A stretch of 64,000 nt of DNA from Neomegalonema sp. (GTDB lineage: Bacteria > Pseudomonadota > Alphaproteobacteria > Rhodobacterales > Rhodobacteraceae). Location of the stretch: NCBI GenBank assembly GCA_022760435.1, contig JALEFY010000034.1:1-64000 (forward strand). Reading direction: 5' to 3'. A program made the translations under genes and the position numbers. Within the stretch, counting starts at the first letter, position 1. Each line of letters starts with the position of its first letter. Below are positions 53,529 through 62,206 of the stretch, one piece after another. The notes beneath the pieces were generated by a model that was given only the letters and a program-made list of their open reading frames with translations, was not told where the DNA came from and made no database searches.

Positions 53529-54676
53529 GATGTTTTCGCTTCCGTCCAGAAGGATTGCGCCTTTTTCTCGAACTCGGCGACATTCGGGTTCTGCTTGCTG
53601 CCTGCATCCTTGGAGAAGGCGCGCAGCAGATCCTTTTGCTTGCTGGTCAGATTGATCGGGGTCTCGACCAGAATCTCAAGATAGAGATCGCCGGTGCGAC
53701 CGCCGCGCAGGGTGGGCATGCCCTTTCCGCGCAGGCGCAATTGCTTGCCCGATTGGGTGCCCGCCGGGATCGCCACCCGGGTCTTGCCGCCATCAATGGT
53801 CGGCACCTCGACCGAGCCGCCAACCGCAGCCTCGATGAAGGGGACCGGAACCTCGCAGAACAGGTCAGCGCCGTCGCGCTTGAACAGCGGGTGCGGCTTG
53901 ATCGAGACAAAGATGTAGAGATCGCCCGGAGTGCCGCCGCGCACGCCCGGCTCGCCCTCTCCGGCCAGACGGATGCGGGTGCCATCCTCGACCCCTTTGG
54001 GGATCTGGACGTTCAGGCTGCGGTCCTTTTGCACCAGACCGGCGCCATTACAGGACGAGCAGGGGTTCTTGATGATCTGACCGCGCCCGCCGCAGGTCGG
54101 GCAACTACGCTCGATGGTGAAAAAGCCCTGCTGAGCGCGGACTTTCCCCATGCCAGAGCAGGTCGGGCAGACAGAAGGAGCGGCCCCGCCAGCGGATCCG
54201 GTGCCGGTACAGGCTTCGCAAGAGACCGCTCCTGGCGCCGTGATTTGTTCGGCCTTGCCGTGAAAGGCGTCCTCGAGATTGATGGTGAGATTGTAGCGCA
54301 GATCCGAGCCGCGCGTGCGCGCACCGGCACCGCCGCGGCGACCGCCAAACTCGCCACCGAACAGATCGTCGAAAATGTCAGAAAAGGCCGAGCTGAAATC
54401 GGCACCGCCGCCGCTGGGCCTGAAACCGCCCGCGCCGCCGCCGCCACCTTCCGAAAAGGCAGCATGACCGAATTGATCATAGGCCGAGCGCTTCTGGCGA
54501 TCCTTCAGGACATCATAGGCTTCGTTGACTTCCTTGAACCGCGACTCAACCGTCGGATCATCCTTGTTGCGGTCCGGATGCAGCTCCTTGGCGAGCTTGC
54601 GATACGCCTTTTTCAGGTCGTCGTCCGAGGCGTCACGCGAGACGCCGAGAATATCATAATAGTCCCGTTTCGACAT
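53525..54676 (-). CDS. dnaJ: Chaperone protein DnaJ
   Basis: DnaJ (383 aa) delivers clients to DnaK. It has a J domain (residues 1-70) with HPD in KELHPDRNKDD, a Gly/Phe-rich linker (GGGGGAGGFRPSG), four CxxCxGxG zinc repeats (CEACTGTG, CPTCSGMG, CPTCGGRG, CSSCNGAG) and the C-terminal client domains. Directly downstream of dnaK. Confidence 0.97.
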   Translation of the reverse strand: MSKRDYYDILGVSRDASDDDLKKAYRKLAKELHPDRNKDDPTVESRFKEVNEAYDVLKDRQKRSAYDQFGHAAFSEGGGGGAGGFRPSGGGADFSSAFSDIFDDLFGGEFGGRRGGAGARTRGSDLRYNLTINLEDAFHGKAEQITAPGAVSCEACTGTGSAGGAAPSVCPTCSGMGKVRAQQGFFTIERSCPTCGGRGQIIKNPCSSCNGAGLVQKDRSLNVQIPKGVEDGTRIRLAGEGEPGVRGGTPGDLYIFVSIKPHPLFKRDGADLFCEVPVPFIEAAVGGSVEVPTIDGGKTRVAIPAGTQSGKQLRLRGKGMPTLRGGRTGDLYLEILVETPINLTSKQKDLLRAFSKDAGSKQNPNVAEFEKKAQSFWTEAKTS

Positions 54677-54704
54677 GACGCAGATCCAAATTAAAGAAAC
54701 AGAC

Positions 54705-54728
54705 GGGTGCCCCGATATCGGGGCACCC
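54705..54728. promoter_or_regulatory. Perfect 24-bp palindrome in the dnaK-dnaJ gap
   Basis: The two arms GGGTGCCCCGAT and ATCGGGGCACCC form an uninterrupted palindrome in the 75-bp gap between dnaK and dnaJ. On the minus strand it is followed by a weak T-rich stretch, so it may attenuate transcription and lower dnaJ relative to dnaK, or protect the dnaK transcript 3' end. Confidence 0.6.
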
Positions 54729-54751
54729 TATGACGAGGTGCGGGACAGGTC

Positions 54752-56650
54752 TTAAGACTTACGCTCGCCGTCGATTTCTTCGAAATCTGCATCGACGATA
54801 GTATCGTCATCGGACGGCCCACCTTCGCCAGCTTCGGCTTCGGCCGCTTGTTCCTTGTACATCGCTTCGCCCAGCTTCATCGCGGCAGTTGCGAGTGCCT
54901 GGGTCTTGTTCTTGATGTCATCAAGATTTTCGCCGCCAAGGGCTTCACGCAGTTCACCCAGAGCATCCTCGATGACGCTGCGGTCTTCGTCGGATACTTT
55001 CTCACCGTACTCGGCGAGGCTCTTCTCGGTGCTGTGCAGCAGCGATTCGCCCTGGTTGCGGCTCTCGACCATTTCCTTGCGACGCTTGTCGTCCTCGGCA
55101 TGGGTCTCGGCTTCCTTGATCATCCGATCGATATCGTCCTCCGACAATCCGCCCGAGGCCTGGATGGTGATCTTCTGTTCCTTGCCGGTCGCGCGATCCT
55201 TGGCTGAGACATTGACGATACCGTTGGCATCGATGTCGAAGGTTACTTCGATCTGAGGCACGCCCCGCGGTGCAGGCGGGATGCTCTCCAGATTGAATGA
55301 GCCAAGCAACTTGTTGTCATTGGCCATCTCCCGCTCGCCCTGGAAGACGCGGATGGTCACCGCGGTCTGGTTGTCATCCGCGGTGGAGAAAACCTGGCTC
55401 TTGGTGGTCGGGATGGTCGTGTTGCGGTCGATCAGGCGGGTGAAGACACCGCCCAGCGTTTCGATACCCAGCGAGAGCGGGGTTACATCGAGCAGAACCA
55501 CATCCTGCACGTCGCCTTGAAGAACACCGGCCTGGATCGCGGCACCCATGGCCACGACTTCATCGGGGTTCACACCCTTGTGCGGCTCTTTCCCGAAGAA
55601 GTTTTTCACGGTCTCGATAACGCGCGGCATGCGGGTCATACCGCCGACCAGCACGACGTCATCGACATCCGACGCCTGAACGCCGGCATCCTTCATCGCC
55701 TGACGGCACGGCTCAAGCGTGCGCTTGATCAGCTCCTCGACAAGGCTTTCCAGCTTCGAGCGGGTCATCTTCAGCGTCAGGTGCTTGGGCCCCGATTGAT
55801 CGGCGGTGATGAAGGGCAGGTTGATCTCGGTTTGCTGCGCCGAAGACAGTTCGATCTTCGCCTTCTCAGCCGCTTCCTTCAGGCGTTGCAGCGCGAGACG
55901 GTCCTTGCGCAGGTCAATGCCGTTCTCTTTCTGGAATTCGGTGGCGAGATAATCGACCAGGCAAAGGTCGAAATCTTCACCGCCGAGGAAAGTGTCACCA
56001 TTGGTGGCGCGCACTTCAAAAACACCGTCGGAGATGTCGAGGATCGACACGTCGAAAGTACCGCCGCCAAGGTCATACACGACGATGGTTCGGTCGGTAT
56101 CCTTGTCCAGACCGTAGGCCAGTGCAGCAGCGGTCGGCTCGTTGATGATCCGCAGCACTTCCAGACCCGCGATGCGGCCTGCATCCTTGGTGGCCTGACG
56201 CTGGGCGTCATCGAAATAGGCAGGCACAGTGATAACGGCCTGATTGACGGTCTCGCCCAGATAGCTTTCCGCGGTCTCTTTCATCTTTTGCAGGATGAAG
56301 GCCGAGATCTGGCTCGGCGAGTATTTCTCGCTGCGGACCTCGACCCAGGCATCGCCATTGCCGCCTTCGACAATCTTGTAGGGCACCATGCCCTTGTCCT
56401 TGTCGACTTGCGGGTCGGTGTACCGACGACCAATCAGACGCTTGACGGCGAACAGGGTGCTTTCCGGATTGGTGACGGCCTGGCGCTTGGCCGGCTGGCC
56501 CACAAGGCGCTCGCCATCATTGGAAAACGCAACCATCGACGGCGTGGTCCGCGCGCCTTCTGCGTTTTCGATCACGCGCGGCTGTGCGCCTTCCATGATG
56601 GCAACACAGGAGTTTGTGGTTCCAAGGTCGATACCGATTACTTTAGCCAT
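54752..56650 (-). CDS. dnaK: Chaperone protein DnaK (Hsp70)
   Basis: DnaK (632 aa) is the central Hsp70. The ATPase domain starts [13 protein letters not shown] and carries [10 protein letters not shown] and [10 protein letters not shown]; the [11 protein letters not shown] linker leads to the substrate domain and the acidic tail [21 protein letters not shown] sigma-32-type promoter lies about 110 bp upstream. Confidence 0.98.
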   Translation of the reverse strand: MAKVIGIDLGTTNSCVAIMEGAQPRVIENAEGARTTPSMVAFSNDGERLVGQPAKRQAVTNPESTLFAVKRLIGRRYTDPQVDKDKGMVPYKIVEGGNGDAWVEVRSEKYSPSQISAFILQKMKETAESYLGETVNQAVITVPAYFDDAQRQATKDAGRIAGLEVLRIINEPTAAALAYGLDKDTDRTIVVYDLGGGTFDVSILDISDGVFEVRATNGDTFLGGEDFDLCLVDYLATEFQKENGIDLRKDRLALQRLKEAAEKAKIELSSAQQTEINLPFITADQSGPKHLTLKMTRSKLESLVEELIKRTLEPCRQAMKDAGVQASDVDDVVLVGGMTRMPRVIETVKNFFGKEPHKGVNPDEVVAMGAAIQAGVLQGDVQDVVLLDVTPLSLGIETLGGVFTRLIDRNTTIPTTKSQVFSTADDNQTAVTIRVFQGEREMANDNKLLGSFNLESIPPAPRGVPQIEVTFDIDANGIVNVSAKDRATGKEQKITIQASGGLSEDDIDRMIKEAETHAEDDKRRKEMVESRNQGESLLHSTEKSLAEYGEKVSDEDRSVIEDALGELREALGGENLDDIKNKTQALATAAMKLGEAMYKEQAAEAEAGEGGPSDDDTIVDADFEEIDGERKS

Positions 56651-56765
56651 TTAAGTCCTCTCTTTGGCGATTTGCGGCGGGTCTGATCGCAGCCCCCGCT
56701 GCAGGTCCCATGAACAGGCTGGGACACGTTGGCTTGATTGCCGAACGCTCCCGATCTGCCGCTAT

Positions 56766-56792
56766 ATATGGGTGTGGGTTTGTGCTCGCAAG
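56766..56792 (-). promoter_or_regulatory. Sigma-32 (RpoH) promoter of dnaK
   Basis: On the minus strand, CTTGCGA (56786-56792), a 13-base spacer and CCCATAT (56766-56772) match the heat-shock sigma pattern CTTGAAA-N13/14-CCCCATnT closely. The predicted transcript begins about 110 nt before dnaK. The -35 overlaps the Shine-Dalgarno of the divergent alkB gene. Confidence 0.65.
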
Positions 56793-56800
56793 GATGTGAA

Positions 56801-57418
56801 ATGCTGGAGATAAGTGGGTTCAAGGTTTTTCCTGAAGCTGTGTCCTTCGCTGTTCAAGAAAAAATGCTCGGCGCGATCCGAAAGGTGGTCGAAAGCGCGC
56901 CGCTTTTTCGGCCCCAGACGCCCTGGGGAAAGCCGATGAGCGTGCAAATGACCAGTGCCGGGCGCTATGGCTGGGTGACGGATCGGCGCGGGTATCGCTA
57001 TGAAACGGCGCATCCTGTTACCAAAGAGCCTTGGCCGCCGATCCCTGAGGTGATCTTGCAGGTTTGGCAAACCCATGCCGCAGGCGCGCCCGCGCCGGAC
57101 AGTTGTCTGATCAATTTCTACGATCAGAAGGCGCGAATGGGCCTGCATCAGGACAAGGACGAGGCCGACTTTACCTATCCGGTCGTTTCGGTCTCGCTGG
57201 GCGACCCGGCGGTATTTCGCATGGGCGGGATGGAACGCAAGGCACCCACGCGCTCCATCACCTTGTCCTCCGGAGATGTTGTCGTCATCGGCGGTGAGGC
57301 ACGGCTCGCATATCATGGCATTGATCGCATCAAATATGCCGGATCACCTTTGCTGCCCGCGGACCTGTTTCCCGGCGGCGGCAGGGTCAACATCACCCTG
57401 CGCCGCGTCGATCCGTAA
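56801..57418 (+). CDS. alkB: AlkB-type DNA dealkylation dioxygenase
   Basis: AlkB (205 aa) is the Fe(II)/2-oxoglutarate dioxygenase that repairs N1-methyladenine and N3-methylcytosine. Iron ligands are His-x-Asp in GLHQDKDE and the distal His in AYHGIDRI; the 2-oxoglutarate Arg pair is in NITLRRVD. The substrate-binding YGWVTDRRGYRY and CLINFYDQKARMG are family blocks. ATG 56801 follows AAGGA; an upstream in-frame ATG at 56738 is less likely. Confidence 0.93.
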   Translation: MLEISGFKVFPEAVSFAVQEKMLGAIRKVVESAPLFRPQTPWGKPMSVQMTSAGRYGWVTDRRGYRYETAHPVTKEPWPPIPEVILQVWQTHAAGAPAPDSCLINFYDQKARMGLHQDKDEADFTYPVVSVSLGDPAVFRMGGMERKAPTRSITLSSGDVVVIGGEARLAYHGIDRIKYAGSPLLPADLFPGGGRVNITLRRVDP

Positions 57419-57439
57419 GTCAGCAGATCGAGACAAGGA

Positions 57440-58069
57440 TCAATCAAGCGCGCTGCCTACCTCTGGCGCGTTGTCCGGCTCCTGGCGCGCTACCCCAACC
57501 ATCGCCGGGCGCAGCAGGCGATCATTGATCTTGAACCCGACCTGGATCACCTCGATGACGGCACCGGCAGGCGCGGTCGCCGAGGGTGCCTCATACATCG
57601 CCTGATGGAAATTGGCGTCGAACTTGGTCCCGATTTCCGGGTCAATCGGCAGGATCTTGTGCTTGGAAAAGGCGTTCAGGAGCTCTTTCTTGGTCAGATC
57701 GACGCCGCCGAACAGACCGGCCTCTTTCTCCTTGAACTCGTCAGAAGCATGCGAGAGCGCGTTTTCAAGATTGTCGTACACCGTGAGCAAGTCGCGGGCG
57801 AGTTTGGTGCCGCCAAAAACCTCGGCTTCGCGGCGCTCGCGATCAGCGCGCTTGCGGATATTTTGCACATCCGCAGCAGCGCGCATCAGCTTGTCCTGAG
57901 CGGCGGCCAGTTGCGACTTGAGCTCGTTGATTTCGGCATCGCGCGCATCGCTCGAGCTTGCTGCCTCGCCAAGATCCGTCAGCTCGGGCCCCGCGGCGGT
58001 ATCTGCGGCTGCGTCGTCGCCCCCCTTGGCTGCACCTTTCGTGATCGGCTCGAATTCCTCATTGGACAT
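57440..58069 (-). CDS. grpE: Nucleotide-exchange factor GrpE
   Basis: GrpE (209 aa) releases ADP from DnaK. A disordered acidic start is followed by a long coiled coil (EINELKSQLAAAQDKLMRAAADVQNIRKRADRE region) and the beta-wing domain (HQAMYEAPS, VIEVIQVGFKINDRLLRPAMVGVA). It lies 4 bp after hrcA, the usual hrcA-grpE pairing, and converges on alkB. Confidence 0.95.
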   Translation of the reverse strand: MSNEEFEPITKGAAKGGDDAAADTAAGPELTDLGEAASSSDARDAEINELKSQLAAAQDKLMRAAADVQNIRKRADRERREAEVFGGTKLARDLLTVYDNLENALSHASDEFKEKEAGLFGGVDLTKKELLNAFSKHKILPIDPEIGTKFDANFHQAMYEAPSATAPAGAVIEVIQVGFKINDRLLRPAMVGVARQEPDNAPEVGSALD

Positions 58070-58073
58070 GGTT

Positions 58074-59153
58074 TTAGCCTCCAGTCGCTTTGCGTTCGTC
58101 CAGCAGGCGCCCCACCAATCTCGCTGTGAAATCGACGATGGGCACCACGCGGCCATAGTTGATTCGCGTCGGTCCGATCACGCCGATGGCGCCGACGACT
58201 TGCTGATCGGCGTTCATATACGGAGAGATGATCAAAGAGGAACCCGTAAGCGAAAAAAGCTTGTTCTCTGCGCCAATAAAAACGCGCACCCCATCGCCCG
58301 CGACGGTCAGATCCAACAATTGTGCGAGATCTTCCTTGGTCTCGAGGTCGTCGAAGAGCTGCGACATGCGCTCGACATCCTTGGTCAACTCAAGATCCTT
58401 GAGCAGATTGCCGCGGCCACGCACGATCAGCCTCTCCGGGGCAACGCTGAGCGTGCCGCGAACATCGCCCCAACTAGCAACGCCCGCGGCCACCAGCTTT
58501 TGAGAAATCTCATTGAGCTCCCGGCGGCGCAGATCGATTTGCTGCTCGATCGAAGCGGAAACCTGTGTGAGCGAGCGCCCGCGCAATTGGGCGTTCAGAA
58601 AATTCGCCGCCTCCTGCATCGCCGATGGCGTTAGGCCCGGCGGTGCATCGATCAACCGGTTCTCGATCTCGCCGTTTTCCTTCACCAGCACGACCAGCGC
58701 CTGATCCGAGGACAGCGAGACAAAATCGATATGCTTGATCGGCGCATCGGTCTTGGGGGCGATGACCAGACTGGCCGCACTCGACAAGCCCGAGAGAAGC
58801 GAGCCGGTTTCGGCCAGCAGATGCTCCACTTCATCGGCCTTGGTGCCAAGACCCTGGCGGATCTTGCTCTCCTCATCCGGCGAGAGCCCGCCAACCTCGA
58901 GCATGCCATCGACGAAAAGCCGAAGCCCCGACAGGGTCGGTTGGCGTCCGGCGCTTACATGCGGGCTGTCGAGCAAGCCCAGCTCCTCGAGATCCTGCAT
59001 CACATTGCGCACGCTGGCTGCGGAAAGGCGATTGGGCAGGATTTTCGACAAGGTGCGCGAGCCGACAGGCTCACCAGTTTCCAGATAGGTCTCGACGAGT
59101 TGGCGAAAGATTTCGCGGCTGCGTTCGTTGAGTTCGGAAAGCGAAGTCGTCAT
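58074..59153 (-). CDS. hrcA: Heat-inducible transcription repressor HrcA
   Basis: HrcA (359 aa) represses heat-shock genes at CIRCE sites. The N-terminal winged helix (ETGEPVGSRTLSKIL, SAASVRNVMQDLEELGLL) and the C-terminal GAF-like and dimerisation domains ending in GPTRINYGRVVPIVDFTARL are complete. No CIRCE (TTAGCACTC-N9-GAGTGCTAA) is visible in this window, so its targets, typically groESL in alphaproteobacteria, must lie elsewhere. Confidence 0.95.
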   Translation of the reverse strand: MTTSLSELNERSREIFRQLVETYLETGEPVGSRTLSKILPNRLSAASVRNVMQDLEELGLLDSPHVSAGRQPTLSGLRLFVDGMLEVGGLSPDEESKIRQGLGTKADEVEHLLAETGSLLSGLSSAASLVIAPKTDAPIKHIDFVSLSSDQALVVLVKENGEIENRLIDAPPGLTPSAMQEAANFLNAQLRGRSLTQVSASIEQQIDLRRRELNEISQKLVAAGVASWGDVRGTLSVAPERLIVRGRGNLLKDLELTKDVERMSQLFDDLETKEDLAQLLDLTVAGDGVRVFIGAENKLFSLTGSSLIISPYMNADQQVVGAIGVIGPTRINYGRVVPIVDFTARLVGRLLDERKATGG

Positions 59154-59198
59154 GGATGGCCGGTCAGGTTGGTCGGACGGGGAACATGCCCATCCTCT

Positions 59199-59227
59199 AA
59201 ACTAGGAATTGTGCGCGAGAGGGTCAA
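59199..59227 (-). promoter_or_regulatory. Candidate promoter of hrcA-grpE
   Basis: On the minus strand TTGACC (59222-59227), a 17-base spacer and TAGTTT (59199-59204) form a plausible housekeeping-sigma promoter about 50 bp before hrcA, in the 164-bp gap shared with rph. Confidence 0.4.
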
Positions 59228-59317
59228 ACGGATCCATGATGCCAGCGTGTGTCTTGGCTCTGGACCCTTTACGGTTGAGGGCGTAGAGCAACGCTGCCAA
59301 CCAAACAGGAGAGACAG

Positions 59318-60037
59318 ATGCGCCCTTCCGGCAGAGCCCTAGACCAGATGCGCGAGGTCAGCCTCGAGATCGATGTGACCAAACATGCCGAGGGCTCCTG
59401 CCTGGTGAAATTTGGCGATACGCATGTGCTGTGCACCGCCTCGATCGAGGAGAAGCCGCCGGCATGGCTGCGCGGGTCGGGTCTGGGCTGGGTTACGGCG
59501 GAATATGGCATGCTTCCGCGTGCAACCCATACCCGCAATCGCCGCGAGGCAACCGCTGGCAAGCAAGGGGGCCGCACCCAGGAGATCCAGCGCCTGATCG
59601 GCCGGGCCTTGCGCGCCGTGGTGGACCGCCCCGCGCTTGGCGAGCGGCAGATCACCGTTGATTGCGACGTGCTCCAGGCCGATGGCGGCACCCGCACCGC
59701 CTCGATCACCGGGGGGTTCGTCGCCCTGCATCTGGCGGCGCAAAAGCTGCTCAAGGCTGGCGACGTGTCGCATCTGCCGATCGAAGGCGAGGTGGCGGCG
59801 ATCTCCTGCGGGATCTACAAGGGCAAGTCGGTGCTTGATCTCGATTATCTCGAGGACAGCGATGCCGAGACCGACGCCAATTTCGTCATCACCGGTCGCG
59901 GCGGGCTCGTCGAGGTACAGGCAACGGCGGAGGGGCTGCCCTTCATGGATTTCCACCTGACCGAGATGCTGGCGCTGGCCAAGAAGGGCACCGGCGAGCT
60001 GATCGCCAAGCAGCGCGCCGTGCTGGGGATTGCGTGA
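59318..60037 (+). CDS. rph: Ribonuclease PH
   Basis: RNase PH (239 aa) trims tRNA 3' ends by phosphorolysis. [18 protein letters not shown] is the classic start, the phosphate-binding [19 protein letters not shown] is present, and the catalytic Asp is in [20 protein letters not shown] [12 protein letters not shown]. Overlaps rdgB by 1 bp. Confidence 0.97.
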   Translation: MRPSGRALDQMREVSLEIDVTKHAEGSCLVKFGDTHVLCTASIEEKPPAWLRGSGLGWVTAEYGMLPRATHTRNRREATAGKQGGRTQEIQRLIGRALRAVVDRPALGERQITVDCDVLQADGGTRTASITGGFVALHLAAQKLLKAGDVSHLPIEGEVAAISCGIYKGKSVLDLDYLEDSDAETDANFVITGRGGLVEVQATAEGLPFMDFHLTEMLALAKKGTGELIAKQRAVLGIA

Positions 60038-60660
60038 TGGCGCGCCGGTTCGAGGGCGAAAAACTGCTGGTCGCCAGCCATAATGCCGGGAAAGTCCGCG
60101 AAATCGGCGAGTTGCTCGCGCCCTATGGCATCGAGACCGTGAGCGCCGCCGATCTCGATCTGCCAGCGCCCGAGGAAACCGAAAGCACTTTCGAGGGCAA
60201 TGCGCGGATCAAGGCGCATGCGGCGGCGAAGGCGTCGGGTTTGCCGGCGCTCTCGGATGATTCGGGGTTCTCGGTCGCGGCGCTCGATGGCGCTCCGGGT
60301 GTCTATGCTGCCGATTGGGCCGAGACACCGCAGGGGCGCGACTTTGGCATGGCGATGCAGCGGGTCTGGGATGAATGCGAGGCCAAATCCGCACCCGAGC
60401 CGCGAACTGCGGCTTTCCATTGTTGCTTGTGTCTCGCCTGGCCGGACGGGCATGACGAGATCTTCATGGGTACAGTGAGCGGTTCGATCACCTGGCCGCC
60501 GCGCGGCGCGCTTGGTTTTGGCTACGATCCGATGTTTGTCCGCGCGGGCGAGACCCGCACTTTCGGCGAAATCTCGGCGCAGGAAAAGCATGCCGACAGC
60601 CATCGCGCGCGTGCCTTCGCGCTGCTGGTAGACGCCGTGTTCAAGGGAGATGAGGCATGA
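60037..60660 (+). CDS. rdgB: XTP/dITP diphosphatase RdgB
   Basis: RdgB (207 aa) hydrolyses ITP and XTP so that they are not built into nucleic acids. The N-terminal [14 protein letters not shown] binds the triphosphate, [15 protein letters not shown] has the catalytic Asp, and GFGYDPMF is conserved. Between rph and ridA, overlapping both. Confidence 0.96.
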   Translation: MARRFEGEKLLVASHNAGKVREIGELLAPYGIETVSAADLDLPAPEETESTFEGNARIKAHAAAKASGLPALSDDSGFSVAALDGAPGVYAADWAETPQGRDFGMAMQRVWDECEAKSAPEPRTAAFHCCLCLAWPDGHDEIFMGTVSGSITWPPRGALGFGYDPMFVRAGETRTFGEISAQEKHADSHRARAFALLVDAVFKGDEA

Positions 60661-61040
60661 GCCGCAAACTGATTTCTTCCGGCTCGCCCTTTGAGGCGAA
60701 GATCGGTTATTCGCGCGCCGTCGTGCAGGGCAACTGGTGCTTTGTGGCTGGTACCACCGGGTATGACTACGCCGCGATGGCCATGCCGCAAAGCGCAGCC
60801 GAGCAGACCCGCAACGCGCTGGGCACCATTGAGAAGGCGCTGATCGAGGGCGGTTTCACGATGAGCGATGTGGTGCGGGCGCGCTACTATCTCACCTCGA
60901 CCGAGATCTATGACGAGATCGTTCCGGTGCTGGGCTCGGTCTTTGGCGAAATCCGCCCGGCGGCGACCATGGTCGTTTGCGGCCTGACCATGCCGGAAAT
61001 GAAGATCGAGATCGAGGTCGATGCGCTCAAATCCGAATGA
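60657..61040 (+). CDS. RidA/YjgF family protein
   Basis: A 127-residue Rid-family protein. It has the trimer core ([22 protein letters not shown]) but lacks the Arg in the position that in true RidA binds imine/enamine carboxylates (usual IRPAR; here IRPAATMV), so it belongs to another Rid subfamily with unknown activity. Start overlaps rdgB, stop overlaps hemW. Confidence 0.85.
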   Translation: MSRKLISSGSPFEAKIGYSRAVVQGNWCFVAGTTGYDYAAMAMPQSAAEQTRNALGTIEKALIEGGFTMSDVVRARYYLTSTEIYDEIVPVLGSVFGEIRPAATMVVCGLTMPEMKIEIEVDALKSE

Positions 61041-62200
61041 ATGACAGCGCGCCAGATTGGCAGGCGGGGGGCTTTGGGGTCTATATCCACTGGCCGTTTT
61101 GCCTGGCCAAATGCCCCTATTGCGATTTCAACTCACATGTCTGGCAGCAGATCGACCAAAGCCGCTGGGCACAGGCCCTGAGCACGGAGCTGCGCGCCGC
61201 CCATGCGCTGGTGCCCGATCGCCGAGTTGATACGGTTTTCTTTGGCGGCGGCACCCCCTCGCTCATGGCGCCGCAAACCGTGGCGACGCTGATCGAGACG
61301 GTGGAAGGGCTCTGGGGGCTTTCGAGCGGGGCGGAAATCTCGCTCGAGGCCAACCCGACCAGCGTCGAGGCCGGACGTTTTGCGGGTTATCGCAGCGCCG
61401 GGGTCAATCGCCTGTCGATGGGTGTTCAGGCGCTTAATGATGCCGATCTGCGCGCGCTCGGGCGGATGCATTCGGCGGCGGAGGCGCGGGCGGCTTTCGA
61501 TATTGCTCGCGCGCAATTCGAGCGGGTGAGCTTCGATCTGATCTATGCGCGCAGTGGCCAGAGCCTCGCCGATTGGCGGGCAGAACTGACCGAGGCGCTG
61601 GCCATGGCGGTCGATCATCTCTCGCTCTATCAACTCACCATCGAGCCGGGAACGCGCTTTGCCGATCTCTACGATCGCGGGAGGCTCTCGGTGCCCGAGG
61701 AAGAAACGGCGGCAGATATGTATGCCGCGACCCAGGAGATTTGCGAGGCCGCTGGCATGCCCGCCTATGAGATCTCCAACCATGCCCGCCCCGGCGCGCA
61801 GAGCCGCCATAACCGGCTTTACTGGCGCTATGGCGATTATGTCGGGGTCGGGCCCGGCGCCCATGGTCGGCTCAGCACCGGCTTTGGCCGTCAACCCTCC
61901 GAGACGCCTCGGGATCCAAGAACCTGGCTTGAGCGCGTGGAGCGAGAGGGCGCCGCGCTGGATCTGGCGCCGGGGCTCAGCGGGGCCGAGCAGGCGAGCG
62001 AGATGCTGATGATGGGACTGCGCCTTGCCGAAGGCATCGATCCGGAGCGCTTTGCCCGGCTCAATGGCACCCCATTGCCACCCGAGCGTGTGGCGGAACT
62101 GGCCGATCTCGGGTTGATCGTACTCGAGGATGGCCGCCTGCGTGCGAGCCAATCGGGGCGCGCGGTGCTCAATGCGGTGCTGCGTGCGCTGTTGGTGTGA
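61037..62200 (+). CDS. hemW: Radical SAM haem chaperone HemW
   Basis: HemW (387 aa) is a radical SAM protein of the HemN-like group that traffics haem. The [4Fe-4S] motif is C-x3-C-x2-C in CLAKCPYC followed by DFNSH, and the family blocks FFGGGTPSLM, SLEANPTSVE and RLSMGVQ are clear. True HemN has one more Cys in this motif (CxxxCxxCxC), so HemW is preferred over coproporphyrinogen dehydrogenase. ATG 61037 overlaps the ridA stop. Confidence 0.92.
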   Translation: MNDSAPDWQAGGFGVYIHWPFCLAKCPYCDFNSHVWQQIDQSRWAQALSTELRAAHALVPDRRVDTVFFGGGTPSLMAPQTVATLIETVEGLWGLSSGAEISLEANPTSVEAGRFAGYRSAGVNRLSMGVQALNDADLRALGRMHSAAEARAAFDIARAQFERVSFDLIYARSGQSLADWRAELTEALAMAVDHLSLYQLTIEPGTRFADLYDRGRLSVPEEETAADMYAATQEICEAAGMPAYEISNHARPGAQSRHNRLYWRYGDYVGVGPGAHGRLSTGFGRQPSETPRDPRTWLERVEREGAALDLAPGLSGAEQASEMLMMGLRLAEGIDPERFARLNGTPLPPERVAELADLGLIVLEDGRLRASQSGRAVLNAVLRALLV

Positions 62201-62206
62201 TCGCGC

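Noticed and set aside
55517..56686. 389-residue open frame antisense to dnaK
   Set aside because: Shadow of a highly expressed gene with strong codon bias; no domain features.
59154..59317. CIRCE element for HrcA upstream of hrcA
   Set aside because: No TTAGCACTC/GAGTGCTAA pair is present here or before dnaK.
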